A DNA stretch of 64,000 nucleotides from a bacterium A37T11 (GTDB lineage Bacteria > Bacteroidota > Bacteroidia > Sphingobacteriales > Sphingobacteriaceae): contig FOBR01000006.1 in assembly GCA_900109895.1 (NCBI GenBank), positions 1 to 64,000 of the forward strand, written 5' to 3'. Under the pieces are notes generated by a model that made no database searches, had not been told where the DNA came from, and saw nothing but the letters and a program-made list of their open reading frames with translations. Positions 53,469 to 62,698 of the stretch are shown in pieces; the first letter of the stretch is position 1; every line of letters begins with the position of its first letter. A program made the position numbers and the translations under genes.

Positions 53469-56405
53469 TCACTCACTTCTCGGATCCCCCCTCAATGGCA
53501 TCTTTCCACACCGGGTCACTTCGATGCCGGGGCAACCGAAGTCCAAAAATACTTTCCCTTCTACCAGGTAGATACCTGCACCGCGCAAGGGATAAGCCGC
53601 CAGGGAGGGCGGGAAGTGCACGGTATCAAAAAAGTCACCATGAATGTCCAGGAACGTACCAAATTTCATGTGCTTTCCACTCTTTGTCTGGACGTGCTTT
53701 TCAACGACGAAGTCGCCGACCATCCGGACGATCTGACCTTCATGCTGCGGGAGATCTTTGCCCATCACGTCTCCCCGGTAGGAAGATTTAGCCAGGTCAA
53801 ACAAGCTACCGCTCACACAGAAACCAATCAGCTCCATTTCATCGTAGAGGTCTTCCAGCGTGGAGGTTTCCAGCTCGGGAAGCACTGGTTTCACAAAGGT
53901 ATCCCCAAACAAGGGTACCGCGTTGGTTTTCGGCTTATGGCCGGAAAGGTGCAGATGCGCTTCCAGCAATAGCTCCTTCTTTCCTATCCCTGTAAAACGT
54001 AACGCCCCTACCCTGATCAGCACAATGAGTTGTTCCAACCCAGCCCCTGTACGCAGCACGAAGTTCTCCAGACTGGTGTAGTCGCCGTTGCGTTTGCGTT
54101 CGTCCGGGATCAATTGTGCCAGTTCGGTTTGCAAGTGTTGCAGACAGTCAAAACCCAGGTAGATACCCGAACCATGGATACTGGTCAGGAGTTCACTCTT
54201 GTTCACGCAAGGAAGGCAGATCGTCCCCCCAGACTTCCGGGCTTCATTCACATAGACCTTTCGGTTGTAAAAGCCGCCATAGTTGTTCAGCACCGAAACC
54301 ATAAACTCCAGCGGGAAGTAGGTCTTTAAATACAGACTTTGATAGCTTTCTACCGCAAAACTCGCCGAGTGGGCCTTATTAAAGGAGTAACCTGCGAAAC
54401 TCTCCATCTGCCGCCAAATTTCCCGGCTGGTGGCCTCCGGGTACTTCATCTGCTTACAATGATCAAAAAACTTGGCTTCAATCTCGATCAGGTGGTTTTT
54501 GTTGCGGTACTTGCCACTCATCATCCGACGCAGCACATCTGCATCTGCCAGATCCAGCCCCCCGTAATGGTGGCCTATCTTCATCACGTCTTCCTGGTAG
54601 ACCATCACCCCGTAGGTTTCTTTGAGTTGTTCCTCAAAAACCGGGTGCGGGTAAACAACCTTGGATGGATCGTGGTGCCGCTCAATATAGGCCTTCATCA
54701 TGCCGCTGCTGGCTACCCCGGGGCGGATAATGGAACTAGCCGCCACTAACGTCAGGTAGTTGTCACAATTCAGTTTGGTGATTAATTGACGCATAGCCGG
54801 ACTTTCTACATAGAAACAGCCGATGGTGTTGCCGCTGCGCAGTTGCTGGGCAATCTTCGGGTCTTTAAAGAAACGGCGGGGGTTGCCCGTGTCGATGTGT
54901 TTGCCCTGATTTTGCAGGACAATGGCTTTGCAGTCCTTGATGTGCCCGATACCCCGCTGGCTCAGGATATCAAATTTCTCAAACCCGATCTCTTCGGCTA
55001 CATACATATCATACTGTACCGTCGGCAGTCCTTTTGGAGGCAGATCCAACGCGGAGTAATGGGTGAGCGGCAATTCGGAGATCAGTACGCCGCTGGCATG
55101 GATGCTGCGCTGGTTGGGAAAGTCTGCCAGCTGGTTGTACACGCTCAGGATCATGTGCGTCACCTCATTTTTATTCAGCATATTGCCCGGTTCCTCGATC
55201 AGTCGGTCTATCTCTCCTTTGGGCAGTCCATATACCTTCCCGAGCTCACGGATGATGCTCCGGCTTCGAAACGTGCTCATGGTACCCATCAGAGCCGTAT
55301 GACCAGACTGGTAGCGGTGAAAGATGTAATCATACATGTCATCCCGCTCGTTCCAGCTAAAATCTACGTCAAAGTCTGGTGGCGATTGCCGTTTGGGGTT
55401 CAGGAAACGCTCAAAATACAGATCCAGCTCAATCGGGTCCACATCCGTAATGCCGAGGCAGTAGGCTACTACGCTGTTAGCCCCGCTGCCACGGCCTACG
55501 TAATAATAGTTTTTGCTACGGGCATACCGGCAGATGTCATCCGTAATCAGGAAGTAGCTGGAAAAATGCAGGTTTTCGATGACGTCGAGTTCTTTCTTCA
55601 CACGCTCCAAGGCCACGGTGTCTTTCTTTCCAAATCGATGGCTAAATCCATCCATGGTGTATTTATGCAGCAACTGCTTATCGTCATAGGCATTACCGGT
55701 AAAGGTCCTTTTGTTCTTGATTTCTTTAAAGTCAAAATCAAAGCTGCATTGTCCCAGCAGCTGGTTGGTATTGCGGATCAGCTGCGGGAATTCCTTGTAG
55801 GCCTGCAGGAGTTTTACCCGGGCCACGGGCCTCTCATCTTCCAAGGCCACTTGCGCTGGTTTTAACTGCGAGATCAATAAATTATGGTTGATGGCCCGTA
55901 GCTGCATATGCAGTTTATACTGATCCGGCATAAAAGACAGGGGCTGCAGGATGACATACCGCTCCCAATTGGATTTGGGTTCGAGCGCTATTTTGGTTAA
56001 CTCCGGAATACGGATACCGATGTATTCGTTTTCCCGTAAACGGTCGACCTTCTTTTTACTATAGGGATATACCACAAAAACGTGATGAAACGCCGGTGCC
56101 ACCTCAGGCAAAGGCCTGCCTGTTTGGTTGGCCGTCGTCATTAACTCGTTCAGCTCCTGGAAGCCTTCGTTATTCCGGGCGATACCTATATATAACAGCG
56201 TATCCCCGTTCCGGAATTCCATCCCCGCCAACCCATTCAATCCTTTTTCCCGGCACAGCCGGATAAAATCAAGCGAGCCGGTGCTGTTATTAATGTCTGT
56301 TAATACCGCCGTGTCATACCCCAGCTCCAGCATGCCTTCTGCCAATTGCTCCAGGCTAAGGGTACCATACCGGAGGCTGTAATAACTATGGACGTTTAAC
56401 AACAT
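53469..56405 (-). CDS. short DNA polymerase III alpha subunit (DnaE2/ImuC-like)
   Basis: C-family DNA polymerase of 978 residues, clearly shorter than the replicative DnaE of this phylum, and so probably the second, translesion-type copy. The start is set at 56405 (MLLNVHSYYSLRYG), the usual PHP beginning. The polymerase core is intact: YYVGRGSGANSVVAYCLG, the catalytic PDFDVDFSW, and the thumb/finger region SFAGYSFNKAHSASFA. A helix-hairpin-helix and an OB domain follow (EGQIVRMVGDFVVEKHVQT). The PHP metal site is eroded: the first His of HxH is Asn4, and TDH is TDI (Ile38). The usual imuA/imuB partners are not adjacent and not in the window. Confidence 0.9.
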   Translation of the reverse strand: MLLNVHSYYSLRYGTLSLEQLAEGMLELGYDTAVLTDINNSTGSLDFIRLCREKGLNGLAGMEFRNGDTLLYIGIARNNEGFQELNELMTTANQTGRPLPEVAPAFHHVFVVYPYSKKKVDRLRENEYIGIRIPELTKIALEPKSNWERYVILQPLSFMPDQYKLHMQLRAINHNLLISQLKPAQVALEDERPVARVKLLQAYKEFPQLIRNTNQLLGQCSFDFDFKEIKNKRTFTGNAYDDKQLLHKYTMDGFSHRFGKKDTVALERVKKELDVIENLHFSSYFLITDDICRYARSKNYYYVGRGSGANSVVAYCLGITDVDPIELDLYFERFLNPKRQSPPDFDVDFSWNERDDMYDYIFHRYQSGHTALMGTMSTFRSRSIIRELGKVYGLPKGEIDRLIEEPGNMLNKNEVTHMILSVYNQLADFPNQRSIHASGVLISELPLTHYSALDLPPKGLPTVQYDMYVAEEIGFEKFDILSQRGIGHIKDCKAIVLQNQGKHIDTGNPRRFFKDPKIAQQLRSGNTIGCFYVESPAMRQLITKLNCDNYLTLVAASSIIRPGVASSGMMKAYIERHHDPSKVVYPHPVFEEQLKETYGVMVYQEDVMKIGHHYGGLDLADADVLRRMMSGKYRNKNHLIEIEAKFFDHCKQMKYPEATSREIWRQMESFAGYSFNKAHSASFAVESYQSLYLKTYFPLEFMVSVLNNYGGFYNRKVYVNEARKSGGTICLPCVNKSELLTSIHGSGIYLGFDCLQHLQTELAQLIPDERKRNGDYTSLENFVLRTGAGLEQLIVLIRVGALRFTGIGKKELLLEAHLHLSGHKPKTNAVPLFGDTFVKPVLPELETSTLEDLYDEMELIGFCVSGSLFDLAKSSYRGDVMGKDLPQHEGQIVRMVGDFVVEKHVQTKSGKHMKFGTFLDIHGDFFDTVHFPPSLAAYPLRGAGIYLVEGKVFLDFGCPGIEVTRCGKMPLRGDPRSE

Positions 56406-56541
56406 GCTAACAAATGTAGTATTATGAATAAAAACGCACAAATAATTTTGCTATTTGTTACATAATTTTTTTACTGACGCCGGTCAAGTTCTCTAATATT
56501 TCAATATGAGCATCTACTCCTTACATAGAATATATAATATA

Positions 56542-57153
56542 TCAAGAAATAGCTATACGATCAATTTCTTGTTGCAGTACCACGGCTTCCTGAACTTTTG
56601 GATCGCGAAAACCTTCAACTCGAAATACCGTAATGTCTGCCATTCCCAACCAGCCAAATACTGCTTTAATAAGCGGAACTACAAAGTCAAAAGCCTGTTC
56701 ACTACCACCATTTGAATAATTACCAGAAGCCGAAAAGGCGAGGTATACCTTTTTGTCCTTCAATAAGCCTTCTATTCCATTTTCAGTAACCTGAAAAGTA
56801 ATGCCCCTTCTTACAATATGGTCCAAATACGTTTTTAGGGTTGAAGTAATCGTAAAGTTGTACATTGGCGTATCCAAAACGATGATGTCTGCTTCTTGCA
56901 ATTCGTTAATAGCTTTGTCTGAAAAGCTAATCGCGTTTGATTGTTCTGCAGAAAGGTTTTTAGTAGGCGTAAAAAAAGAACTGATGGTTACATCATCTAA
57001 ATGCGGAAGCGGATGTGTGGCCAAATTCCGTTCTTTTACTACGCTATCCGGATATTTAGCTTTGATCTTGCCAACAATGGCATTTCCTAATTTTGTGCTG
57101 ACGGATGCCTCGCCCCTTGGGCTTGTTATAATCCGCAATATGTGTGTTGTCAT
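56542..57153 (-). CDS. azoR: FMN-dependent NADH-azoreductase
   Basis: Flavodoxin-fold quinone/azo reductase of 203 residues. The FMN phosphate loop is ITSPRGEASVSTKLG. The second flavin loop PMYNFTITSTLKTYLDHIVR and the third, ASGNYSNGG, are typical of the AzoR/AcpD family. It is cytoplasmic and likely detoxifies quinones using NAD(P)H. Divergent from an HxlR regulator, with a perfect palindrome between them, so repression lifted by quinones or electrophiles is likely (as for similar pairs such as YodB/AzoR1 in Bacillus); that parallel is inference. Confidence 0.9.
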   Translation of the reverse strand: MTTHILRIITSPRGEASVSTKLGNAIVGKIKAKYPDSVVKERNLATHPLPHLDDVTISSFFTPTKNLSAEQSNAISFSDKAINELQEADIIVLDTPMYNFTITSTLKTYLDHIVRRGITFQVTENGIEGLLKDKKVYLAFSASGNYSNGGSEQAFDFVVPLIKAVFGWLGMADITVFRVEGFRDPKVQEAVVLQQEIDRIAIS

Positions 57154-57198
57154 AACTACAAAACTATTTATATTTGCTTACAAAATATTAGCAGTAAA

Positions 57199-57222
57199 CA
57201 AAAGGTTAGTACTAACCTTTTG
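57199..57222. promoter_or_regulatory. perfect 24-bp palindrome, predicted HxlR operator
   Basis: CAAAAGGTTAGT is followed directly by its exact reverse complement. The site lies between the divergent azoreductase (start at 57153) and HxlR (start at 57240) genes, 46 bp and 17 bp from their start codons, so one bound dimer could repress both. Confidence 0.8.
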
Positions 57223-57239
57223 TATAGCAGACTTAGAAA

Positions 57240-57611
57240 ATGGGAGATTTATTAGGAGAAAAAACGGCATTTACCGAATCAAGATGTGGCCAACACTTAG
57301 CGGCAACAGAAGATGCATTATATGTAGTTGGCGGCAAATGGACCTTGCGGGTGGTTATTGCCTTGCTCAGTGGGCATACCCGCTTTAATGACTTGCAACG
57401 AACGATTAAAGGCATTTCAGCCAGAGTACTATCAGGTGTTTTGAAAGATCTGGAGATTAACGGATTGGTAGAACGCGTGGTGGACCCTCTTCAAATACCG
57501 GTGGTAATAGAATACATTCCCACAGAATACAGCAAAACATTGAAGGATGTTATCCTTACCCTCGCAGACTGGGGAGTTCGGCACAGAAAGAAAATTACCA
57601 GCCGGATGTAG
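57240..57611 (+). CDS. HxlR-family transcriptional regulator
   Basis: Winged-helix regulator of 123 residues. The HxlR core is DALYVVGGKWTLRVVIALL, followed by FNDLQRTIKGISARVLSGV and the wing EYIPTEYSKTL. A Cys lies near the N-terminus (SRCGQHLA, residue 16), the place of the redox-sensing Cys in YodB/HypR-type members; sensing by it is inference. Divergent from azoR, with the palindrome between them. Confidence 0.92.
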   Translation: MGDLLGEKTAFTESRCGQHLAATEDALYVVGGKWTLRVVIALLSGHTRFNDLQRTIKGISARVLSGVLKDLEINGLVERVVDPLQIPVVIEYIPTEYSKTLKDVILTLADWGVRHRKKITSRM

Positions 57612-57670
57612 TTCAATCCTTACTTAGTTCCTTGTAGCAGAAGTGCAAAAAAAATTATAATATAGAGATT

Positions 57671-59668
57671 ATGAAAAATTTATGTCTGTTGTTTTTGTGT
57701 TTTGAAGCATTTGCAGGTGGTACATCCTATGCCCAGCCACGGCTTAAGCCAGTTCCATTTTCAGAAGTGGTATTAGACGATGGTTTTTTAAAAAGCTATG
57801 CTGATCGGGTGGGCGCAGTAACTATCCCCGTTTGTATGGATTATACCGAGTATAAAACCGGACGTATCCGCAATTTTGAGCGGGTTGGCGGTTCTCTACA
57901 AGACAGGAAGGGTCATGAAGGCATTTACTATGATGATTCCGATGTGTATAAAGCATTGGAAGCGGTGGCCTATTCACTAAAAGTAAGCCCAAATGCATCC
58001 ATCGAAAAAAGAGCTGACAGCTGGATTGATAAAATTGCCGCCGCCCAGCAGCCAGATGGATATATAAACACCTATTTTACATTAACAGGACTTCAGAATC
58101 GTTGGACCGATATGGAAAAACATGAGGATTACTGTGCCGGGCACCTGATCGAGGCTGGTATAGCCTATTACTATGCCACAGGGAAACGGAAGTTAATGGA
58201 CGTCGGCATTCGCATGGCCAATCATATGGACCAAACCTTTGGACCTGGAAAAAGGCATTGGGTTACAGGGCATCAGGAGGTGGAGCTAGCCTTGGTTAAA
58301 CTGACAGATGTAACCGGCGACCAACGTTACCTTCACCTGGCCGACTGGTTTATCAGGGAACGGGGACATGGCTATGGCGTAGGCAAGATTTGGGAGAATG
58401 CTGCAATGGGCCCTGGATATTGCCAGGATGATGTGCCCATTGAAGACGTGGAGCGGATCACTGGACATGCCGTGCGGGCTATGTATTATTATACGGGTGT
58501 GGCTGATATAGCCGCCCGCACAGGAAACAAAGAATACCTGGCAGCCATGCGGCGCGTTTGGGAAGACGTCGTTTACAAAAATGTGTACCTCACCGGAGCC
58601 ATTGGTTCCTCGCAGCATAATGAGGGTTTCACCAAGAGTTTTGACCTGCCCAATGCAGATGCCTATGGAGAAACCTGTGCATCGGTAGGAATGGTATTTT
58701 GGAACGAGCGAATGAATGCACTGACAGGCGATGGGCGCTATGTGGACGTGCTGGAACGCAGTTTGTTCAACGGAGCTCTGGCGGGTATCTCCCTTTCGGG
58801 CGACCGTTTTTTCTATCCCAATCCATTGGCCAGTCAACAAGGTGAAGCCCGCAAGGAATGGTTTGGCACCGCTTGTTGCCCATCCAATATCGCTCGGCTG
58901 CTGGCCTCGATTGGTAATTACCTATATGCAACGGATAACCAGGACATCTGGTTAAATGTATATGCCCCTAATCATACCATCATCCCGTTAAAGGGAAGCA
59001 ACGTTACGCTGGTTCAAAAAACGGCTTACCCCTGGGAAGGGTCGGTATCCATCACAATTTCCCCTGATCGGGAGAAGTCTTTTGGTATTCACCTGCACAT
59101 TCCAGGTTGGGCTATCAACCAGCCAATCCCCGGCAACCTGTACTACGTGGAGGGAGAAAACGGCGGCATCCAACCCTCAAAAAAGGCCATTGAGATCTTT
59201 GTGAACGGCAAGCCGACAGATTTTGAGATGGCTGATGGCTATGCCGTCATCCACAAAGTTTGGAAAAAAGGCGACCATGTGGAACTGCGACTTCCCATGG
59301 AGGTAAAACGCCTGAAAGCCTTGGACAGTGTACGACAGGATTCAGGGCGGGTAGCTTTACAACGCGGCCCTATCGTCTATTGCCTGGAAGGAACGGACAA
59401 TCCTAAGGGTGTATTCAACCTTATACTGAAGGCTAATACCCCGCTTGTGCCTCAATGGGAACCCAACTTGCTGGGCGGAGTCTATACAATCACCGGAAAA
59501 GCAATAGATGCAAACCCTCCATCCGGAGAAAACACCATCGCCGCCTCCAATGAACCGTTTAAAGCAATCCCCTATTTCGCCTGGGCCAACAGGGGTGTCA
59601 GCCCTATGCAAGTATGGATGCCTGAAAAAGTAACACAGCAAGAAAAGGAACTTTCAGTTTCGCCATGA
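57671..59668 (+). CDS. GH127 glycoside hydrolase (beta-L-arabinofuranosidase-like)
   Basis: Secreted enzyme of 665 residues with a signal peptide (MKNLCLLFLCFEAFAGGTS). The (alpha/alpha)6 barrel of the family begins near residue 35 and is followed by C-terminal beta domains. The unusual metal-cysteine active site of GH127 is recognisable: Glu334 and Cys336 in YGETCASVG, and Cys402-Cys403 in TACCPSN, matching the Glu-Cys-Cys-Cys set of the Bifidobacterium HypBA1 enzyme, where one adjacent Cys is the nucleophile. It probably removes beta-L-arabinofuranose or related pentoses from plant glycans. It is isolated, not in a SusCD locus. Confidence 0.92.
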   Translation: MKNLCLLFLCFEAFAGGTSYAQPRLKPVPFSEVVLDDGFLKSYADRVGAVTIPVCMDYTEYKTGRIRNFERVGGSLQDRKGHEGIYYDDSDVYKALEAVAYSLKVSPNASIEKRADSWIDKIAAAQQPDGYINTYFTLTGLQNRWTDMEKHEDYCAGHLIEAGIAYYYATGKRKLMDVGIRMANHMDQTFGPGKRHWVTGHQEVELALVKLTDVTGDQRYLHLADWFIRERGHGYGVGKIWENAAMGPGYCQDDVPIEDVERITGHAVRAMYYYTGVADIAARTGNKEYLAAMRRVWEDVVYKNVYLTGAIGSSQHNEGFTKSFDLPNADAYGETCASVGMVFWNERMNALTGDGRYVDVLERSLFNGALAGISLSGDRFFYPNPLASQQGEARKEWFGTACCPSNIARLLASIGNYLYATDNQDIWLNVYAPNHTIIPLKGSNVTLVQKTAYPWEGSVSITISPDREKSFGIHLHIPGWAINQPIPGNLYYVEGENGGIQPSKKAIEIFVNGKPTDFEMADGYAVIHKVWKKGDHVELRLPMEVKRLKALDSVRQDSGRVALQRGPIVYCLEGTDNPKGVFNLILKANTPLVPQWEPNLLGGVYTITGKAIDANPPSGENTIAASNEPFKAIPYFAWANRGVSPMQVWMPEKVTQQEKELSVSP

Positions 59669-59721
59669 ATCATGAATGATGACAAAACCATTTACATTGC
59701 ATTATTCCCAATGCCGTTCGA

Positions 59722-59922
59722 TTGACCGGCTGTGTTAATTTCTCTAAGGCTGACCAGGAAATAGCCAAACTTCAGGCCAGAGCAGATAAAGCGGAAGGTG
59801 ATAAACTAGAAACCGCCAGTTCCATTAAAGAATTAGAAGTACTAAGTAATCAACAAATTGCCGAGAAGTTTCAACCTTCCTCAGGAAATTGTAGAGAAAC
59901 TCTAAGTAAACCTTATTTGTAG
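59722..59922 (+). other. doubtful small reading frame, possible lipoprotein remnant
   Basis: The 300 bp between the GH127 gene and the insertion sequence hold a frame reading LTGCVNFSKADQEIAKLQ, then a Lys/Glu-rich coiled-coil stretch. LTGC resembles a lipobox, but no signal sequence precedes it in frame (a stop lies 14 codons upstream) and only TTG is available as start. It may be the rest of a small lipoprotein gene broken by a frameshift, or not a gene at all. Confidence 0.3.
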
Positions 59923-59978
59923 CATACAGACCATCCGGAAATGTGATAGGTAAATTCCTATATTTAGAATTTATATAA

Positions 59979-61551
59979 CTCAAGTTTCGCACATCACCTC
60001 TTATATTAAGCGGCCTCCTGTGCGTATTCGGAGACAAGCCTTTTAAGTTTTTTGTTTTCGATAATTCTTTGCATGAAAGCGTCTATATTTTCTATAGTCA
60101 GACCAAAGATTTTCACGACAAGGCATACCAATTCAAGAAATAACCCCCACAGACGGTGGTCTAGGGTCATTTTCATTATTTTTTCCTCGGCTTCCCGGAA
60201 TATCTCACCCTTTGTTTCATAGTCACCAAAACGCTTACGTAGTGTCAGTAGAATATATTGTACCATGGTAATGGTAATATCTGCAAACTGTGCGGCAAGA
60301 TCTTCTGCTTGACTTTTACCCATATTCAGATACTGTTTGGATTCTTTGAAGAATACTTCAATTGACCAGCGAACCTGATATAGTTCCATGGTTTTAAGAT
60401 ATGCTGTTTTGAGATCCGTTGATAGGATGAGTTGCCACTTTTCCTGATTGCCAAACCGGAAGAAAAACAACTTTACCTCATGGCCCTTATACTGCACCTG
60501 AACTTCTATATAAAAGGCATTTAGTTTACGGCAACGCTTCTTTTGCGAGTTTAACTTGGATAGCAGTTCTTTAGCAGTATAGGATAAACCCTGATAATCA
60601 TAGTTGGCTTTTGCCATTTTCATCATACCAATTAGTTTGATATTCAGTTTTTTAGCTGCTATTAACATCTTTTCACAAGTAAACCAGCTGTCCATTAGCA
60701 GGTAATCAACATCCAATGATTTACAGGCCTTCCGAATCATTCTGACCGCGCTGCTTATTTTATCCGTATCCATCATAGCTTTGCGCTGTCCAGCCTAGGT
60801 TCTGCTATCACGTTCCTTTCCATACTGACGCTCAAAAACCGACTTATCCAGTCCATAGGGCTTCATTACCTTTTTACCCTTTTCCCGGTGGAGGGAGAAG
60901 TTTACCGGAAGAAAACTTTTGCCATCAAAATAGCCCAGTACTAACAACCGATATCCCAACCGTAATCGATGGATCGCATGATCCCATAACATGCCCGCCC
61001 CTTCCATAAATTTCCCTGTTTTGGGAAGAATGCTATCATCAATAATTAGGAAACCAGGACTCTTTTCGCTCTTTTTAGTGCCTTTCTTGCCAACCACCTT
61101 AACAAAACGCCTCACAAAAGCCATATGGAATGACTCCCAGTTAATATATTCCCGCTTCTTCAACCGATAGTAACTATCCTTGCATGCACCGCTCAATAGC
61201 CCATAACTGCTGCCCAGGAATGAAAAGATACTGCCCTTACCAGTAAAAGGTACCAACACCAGTATTTTTATCAAGTCACTGGCACTATAGCCCTTTTCTT
61301 TACAGTTATTTAAAATCTTATAAACTTGTTTAAATTCAAAAAAATTAATCCATTTTAAAAAACGGTTCACTATATCCCCTTGAGAACCTATTTCTGTTTT
61401 TATTTCTGAAATTCTATTTGTATCTTTGTTCTGCAGCATATTTATTGGGTTGTTTGACGACACTAATATACTTATTTTAAATATATTAGCCAATAAATTG
61501 CTGCTTTTTTTATGTCATTTATTCATCTATTATTCTCCTGCGAAACTTGAA
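59979..61551 (-). mobile_element. IS4-type insertion sequence, 1573 bp
   Basis: Both ends carry the inverted repeat TCAAGTTTCGCA (59980-59991 and its complement at 61539-61550; the outermost base differs, C or T). An 8-bp direct repeat TTATATAA flanks it (59971-59978 and 61552-61559), fitting a target duplication, though the repeat is itself palindromic. It holds one transposase gene with an in-frame amber codon. The right end lies 15 bp upstream of the start codon of a small secreted protein. Confidence 0.85.
60006..61493 (-). pseudogene. IS4-family transposase interrupted by one amber codon
   Basis: DDE transposase reading leftward. The N-terminal half contains FLIIDDSILPKTGKFMEG with the first Asp and ends at ERDSRT; a TAG at 60795-60797 interrupts the frame. 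The same frame then continues AGQRKAMMDTDKIS. It holds the second Asp in YLLMDSWFT and the IS4 signature YQVRWSIEVFFKESK with Tyr, Arg, Glu and Lys. Apart from that single stop, the protein is complete (about 495 codons). A start at 61439 (MLQNKDTNRIS) is as likely as the one at 61493. The element is probably inactive unless the amber is suppressed or is an error. Confidence 0.85.
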
Positions 61552-61566
61552 TTATATAATTGTATT

Positions 61567-61842
61567 ATGGATAAACAGACTTTTACTCTTTTTTTGTGGT
61601 TTTTAATGATTAGCTCAGTCGGATTTTCCCAAATACCTCCTCAGTATCGTGGAGATGTAAACAGGGCATTAAATGGGGCCATGGGACAAATGCAAATGAT
61701 GCAAATGAGCCGCATGAATATGTGGGTAAAGAACGAGAAAAACCTGAATAAAAAGCACATCTTTGAAGTGATTTCCAAGGACGAGTATATCGATACTATA
61801 AAATTTAAGATTTACATGGATACCTTATCATTGCGCAAGTAA
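61567..61842 (+). CDS. small secreted protein, unknown function (91 aa)
   Basis: The start is set at 61567 (MDKQTFTLFLWFLMISSVGFSQ), a clear signal peptide cleaved after FSQ. The mature ~70 residues have a Met-rich stretch (GAMGQMQMMQMSRMNMW) and a charged C-terminal part. No family is recognised. The IS4-type element ends 15 bp upstream of the start codon, so any original promoter is displaced and expression would rely on DNA inside the element. Confidence 0.65.
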   Translation: MDKQTFTLFLWFLMISSVGFSQIPPQYRGDVNRALNGAMGQMQMMQMSRMNMWVKNEKNLNKKHIFEVISKDEYIDTIKFKIYMDTLSLRK

Positions 61843-61874
61843 TAAAGTCATTGGAGATGCGGAATAAAATTCAT

Positions 61875-62144
61875 TTAAAACCGATAACGAAGACAAATTG
61901 AGCGCCAGATAGTCTGGGCAAAATCTGCATCAATGCCATCGGGCAGGTTTTCAAACCGCCAATCTTTCCCCTCTCTCACCATGGTTTGGACCTGTCCATC
62001 TAAATAGAGGGATATGCGGCTGGTATCGCGATTAAGCTGGGAAGGATCCAGTAACCTGAAATGGTAGTCCATACTTTTATAGGTAACCCTGAAGGGTTGG
62101 CCCTGGGATGCATATGTCTGGGATGAAAAAGGTGTTTGTTCCAT
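61875..62144 (-). CDS. small protein, unknown function (89 aa)
   Basis: A soluble protein without signal peptide or membrane segment; no family is recognised. It looks like a compact alpha/beta fold with FRLLDPSQLNRDTSRISLY and a Trp/Arg-rich C-terminal helix (AQTIWRSICLRYRF). It is convergent with the small secreted protein, 32 bp apart. Confidence 0.6.
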   Translation of the reverse strand: MEQTPFSSQTYASQGQPFRVTYKSMDYHFRLLDPSQLNRDTSRISLYLDGQVQTMVREGKDWRFENLPDGIDADFAQTIWRSICLRYRF

Positions 62145-62234
62145 AATCTGTCGCTAAAGATAGAAAATGTTTTACTAATTTTTTAAGCCTTTTAAACCTT
62201 TAAAGATAGATGCCTGATATACTGATTGATTTTT

Positions 62235-62651
62235 TTATTTCAATGGAGGGCGCATGGCAATTATTTTGTCTACGATATAAGGACTAAAGCCTCGCCAAGG
62301 AAGGGGGTGCTTAAATTCCTGATAGTGCAGGTCAAAACTATTCCCGCTATGATACATCAAAACTTTAGCAATGCTGTCATTGGTTACCGAGAATTCAAAT
62401 TCATTGGACTGAATGGTGCCTGCTCTGGAACGAAGGCCTTCTTGAATGAGTTTACCTTCGTAAGTCTTAAAAAGATTGCCTTTTAATACGACATAATTTA
62501 GCTGGCCTGATTTTACCCCTTCGCCAAATACGTAATAATAATTCCACCACAAAGCGATTGCACTAATACCTACGATAATGAGGACTAATAGGACCACGAA
62601 TTTGGTTATCCCCCTTTTTTTACTACCTATCTCATTTGGTAATTCAGCCAT
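62235..62651 (-). CDS. single-span membrane protein, unknown function (138 aa)
   Basis: An N-terminal cytoplasmic stretch (to about residue 17) is followed by one membrane segment (FVVLLVLIIVGISAIALWW) and a periplasmic domain of about 100 residues with GVKSGQLNYVVLKGNLFKT and MYHSGNSFDLHYQEFK. This is a conserved Bacteroidota type of unknown role, by my recollection sometimes misannotated as 6-phosphogluconate dehydrogenase. It forms no obvious operon; the next gene upstream ends 47 bp away. Confidence 0.75.
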   Translation of the reverse strand: MAELPNEIGSKKRGITKFVVLLVLIIVGISAIALWWNYYYVFGEGVKSGQLNYVVLKGNLFKTYEGKLIQEGLRSRAGTIQSNEFEFSVTNDSIAKVLMYHSGNSFDLHYQEFKHPLPWRGFSPYIVDKIIAMRPPLK

Positions 62652-62698
62652 AATTTTTGATTAATATGATATCAAATGTAAAAATATTTTGCTTGCGT

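Noticed and set aside
54786-55865. Long open frame (359 codons) on the plus strand inside the DNA polymerase gene
   Set aside because: It is antisense to the conserved PHP/polymerase region, shows no recognisable domain and follows from codon bias of the real gene.
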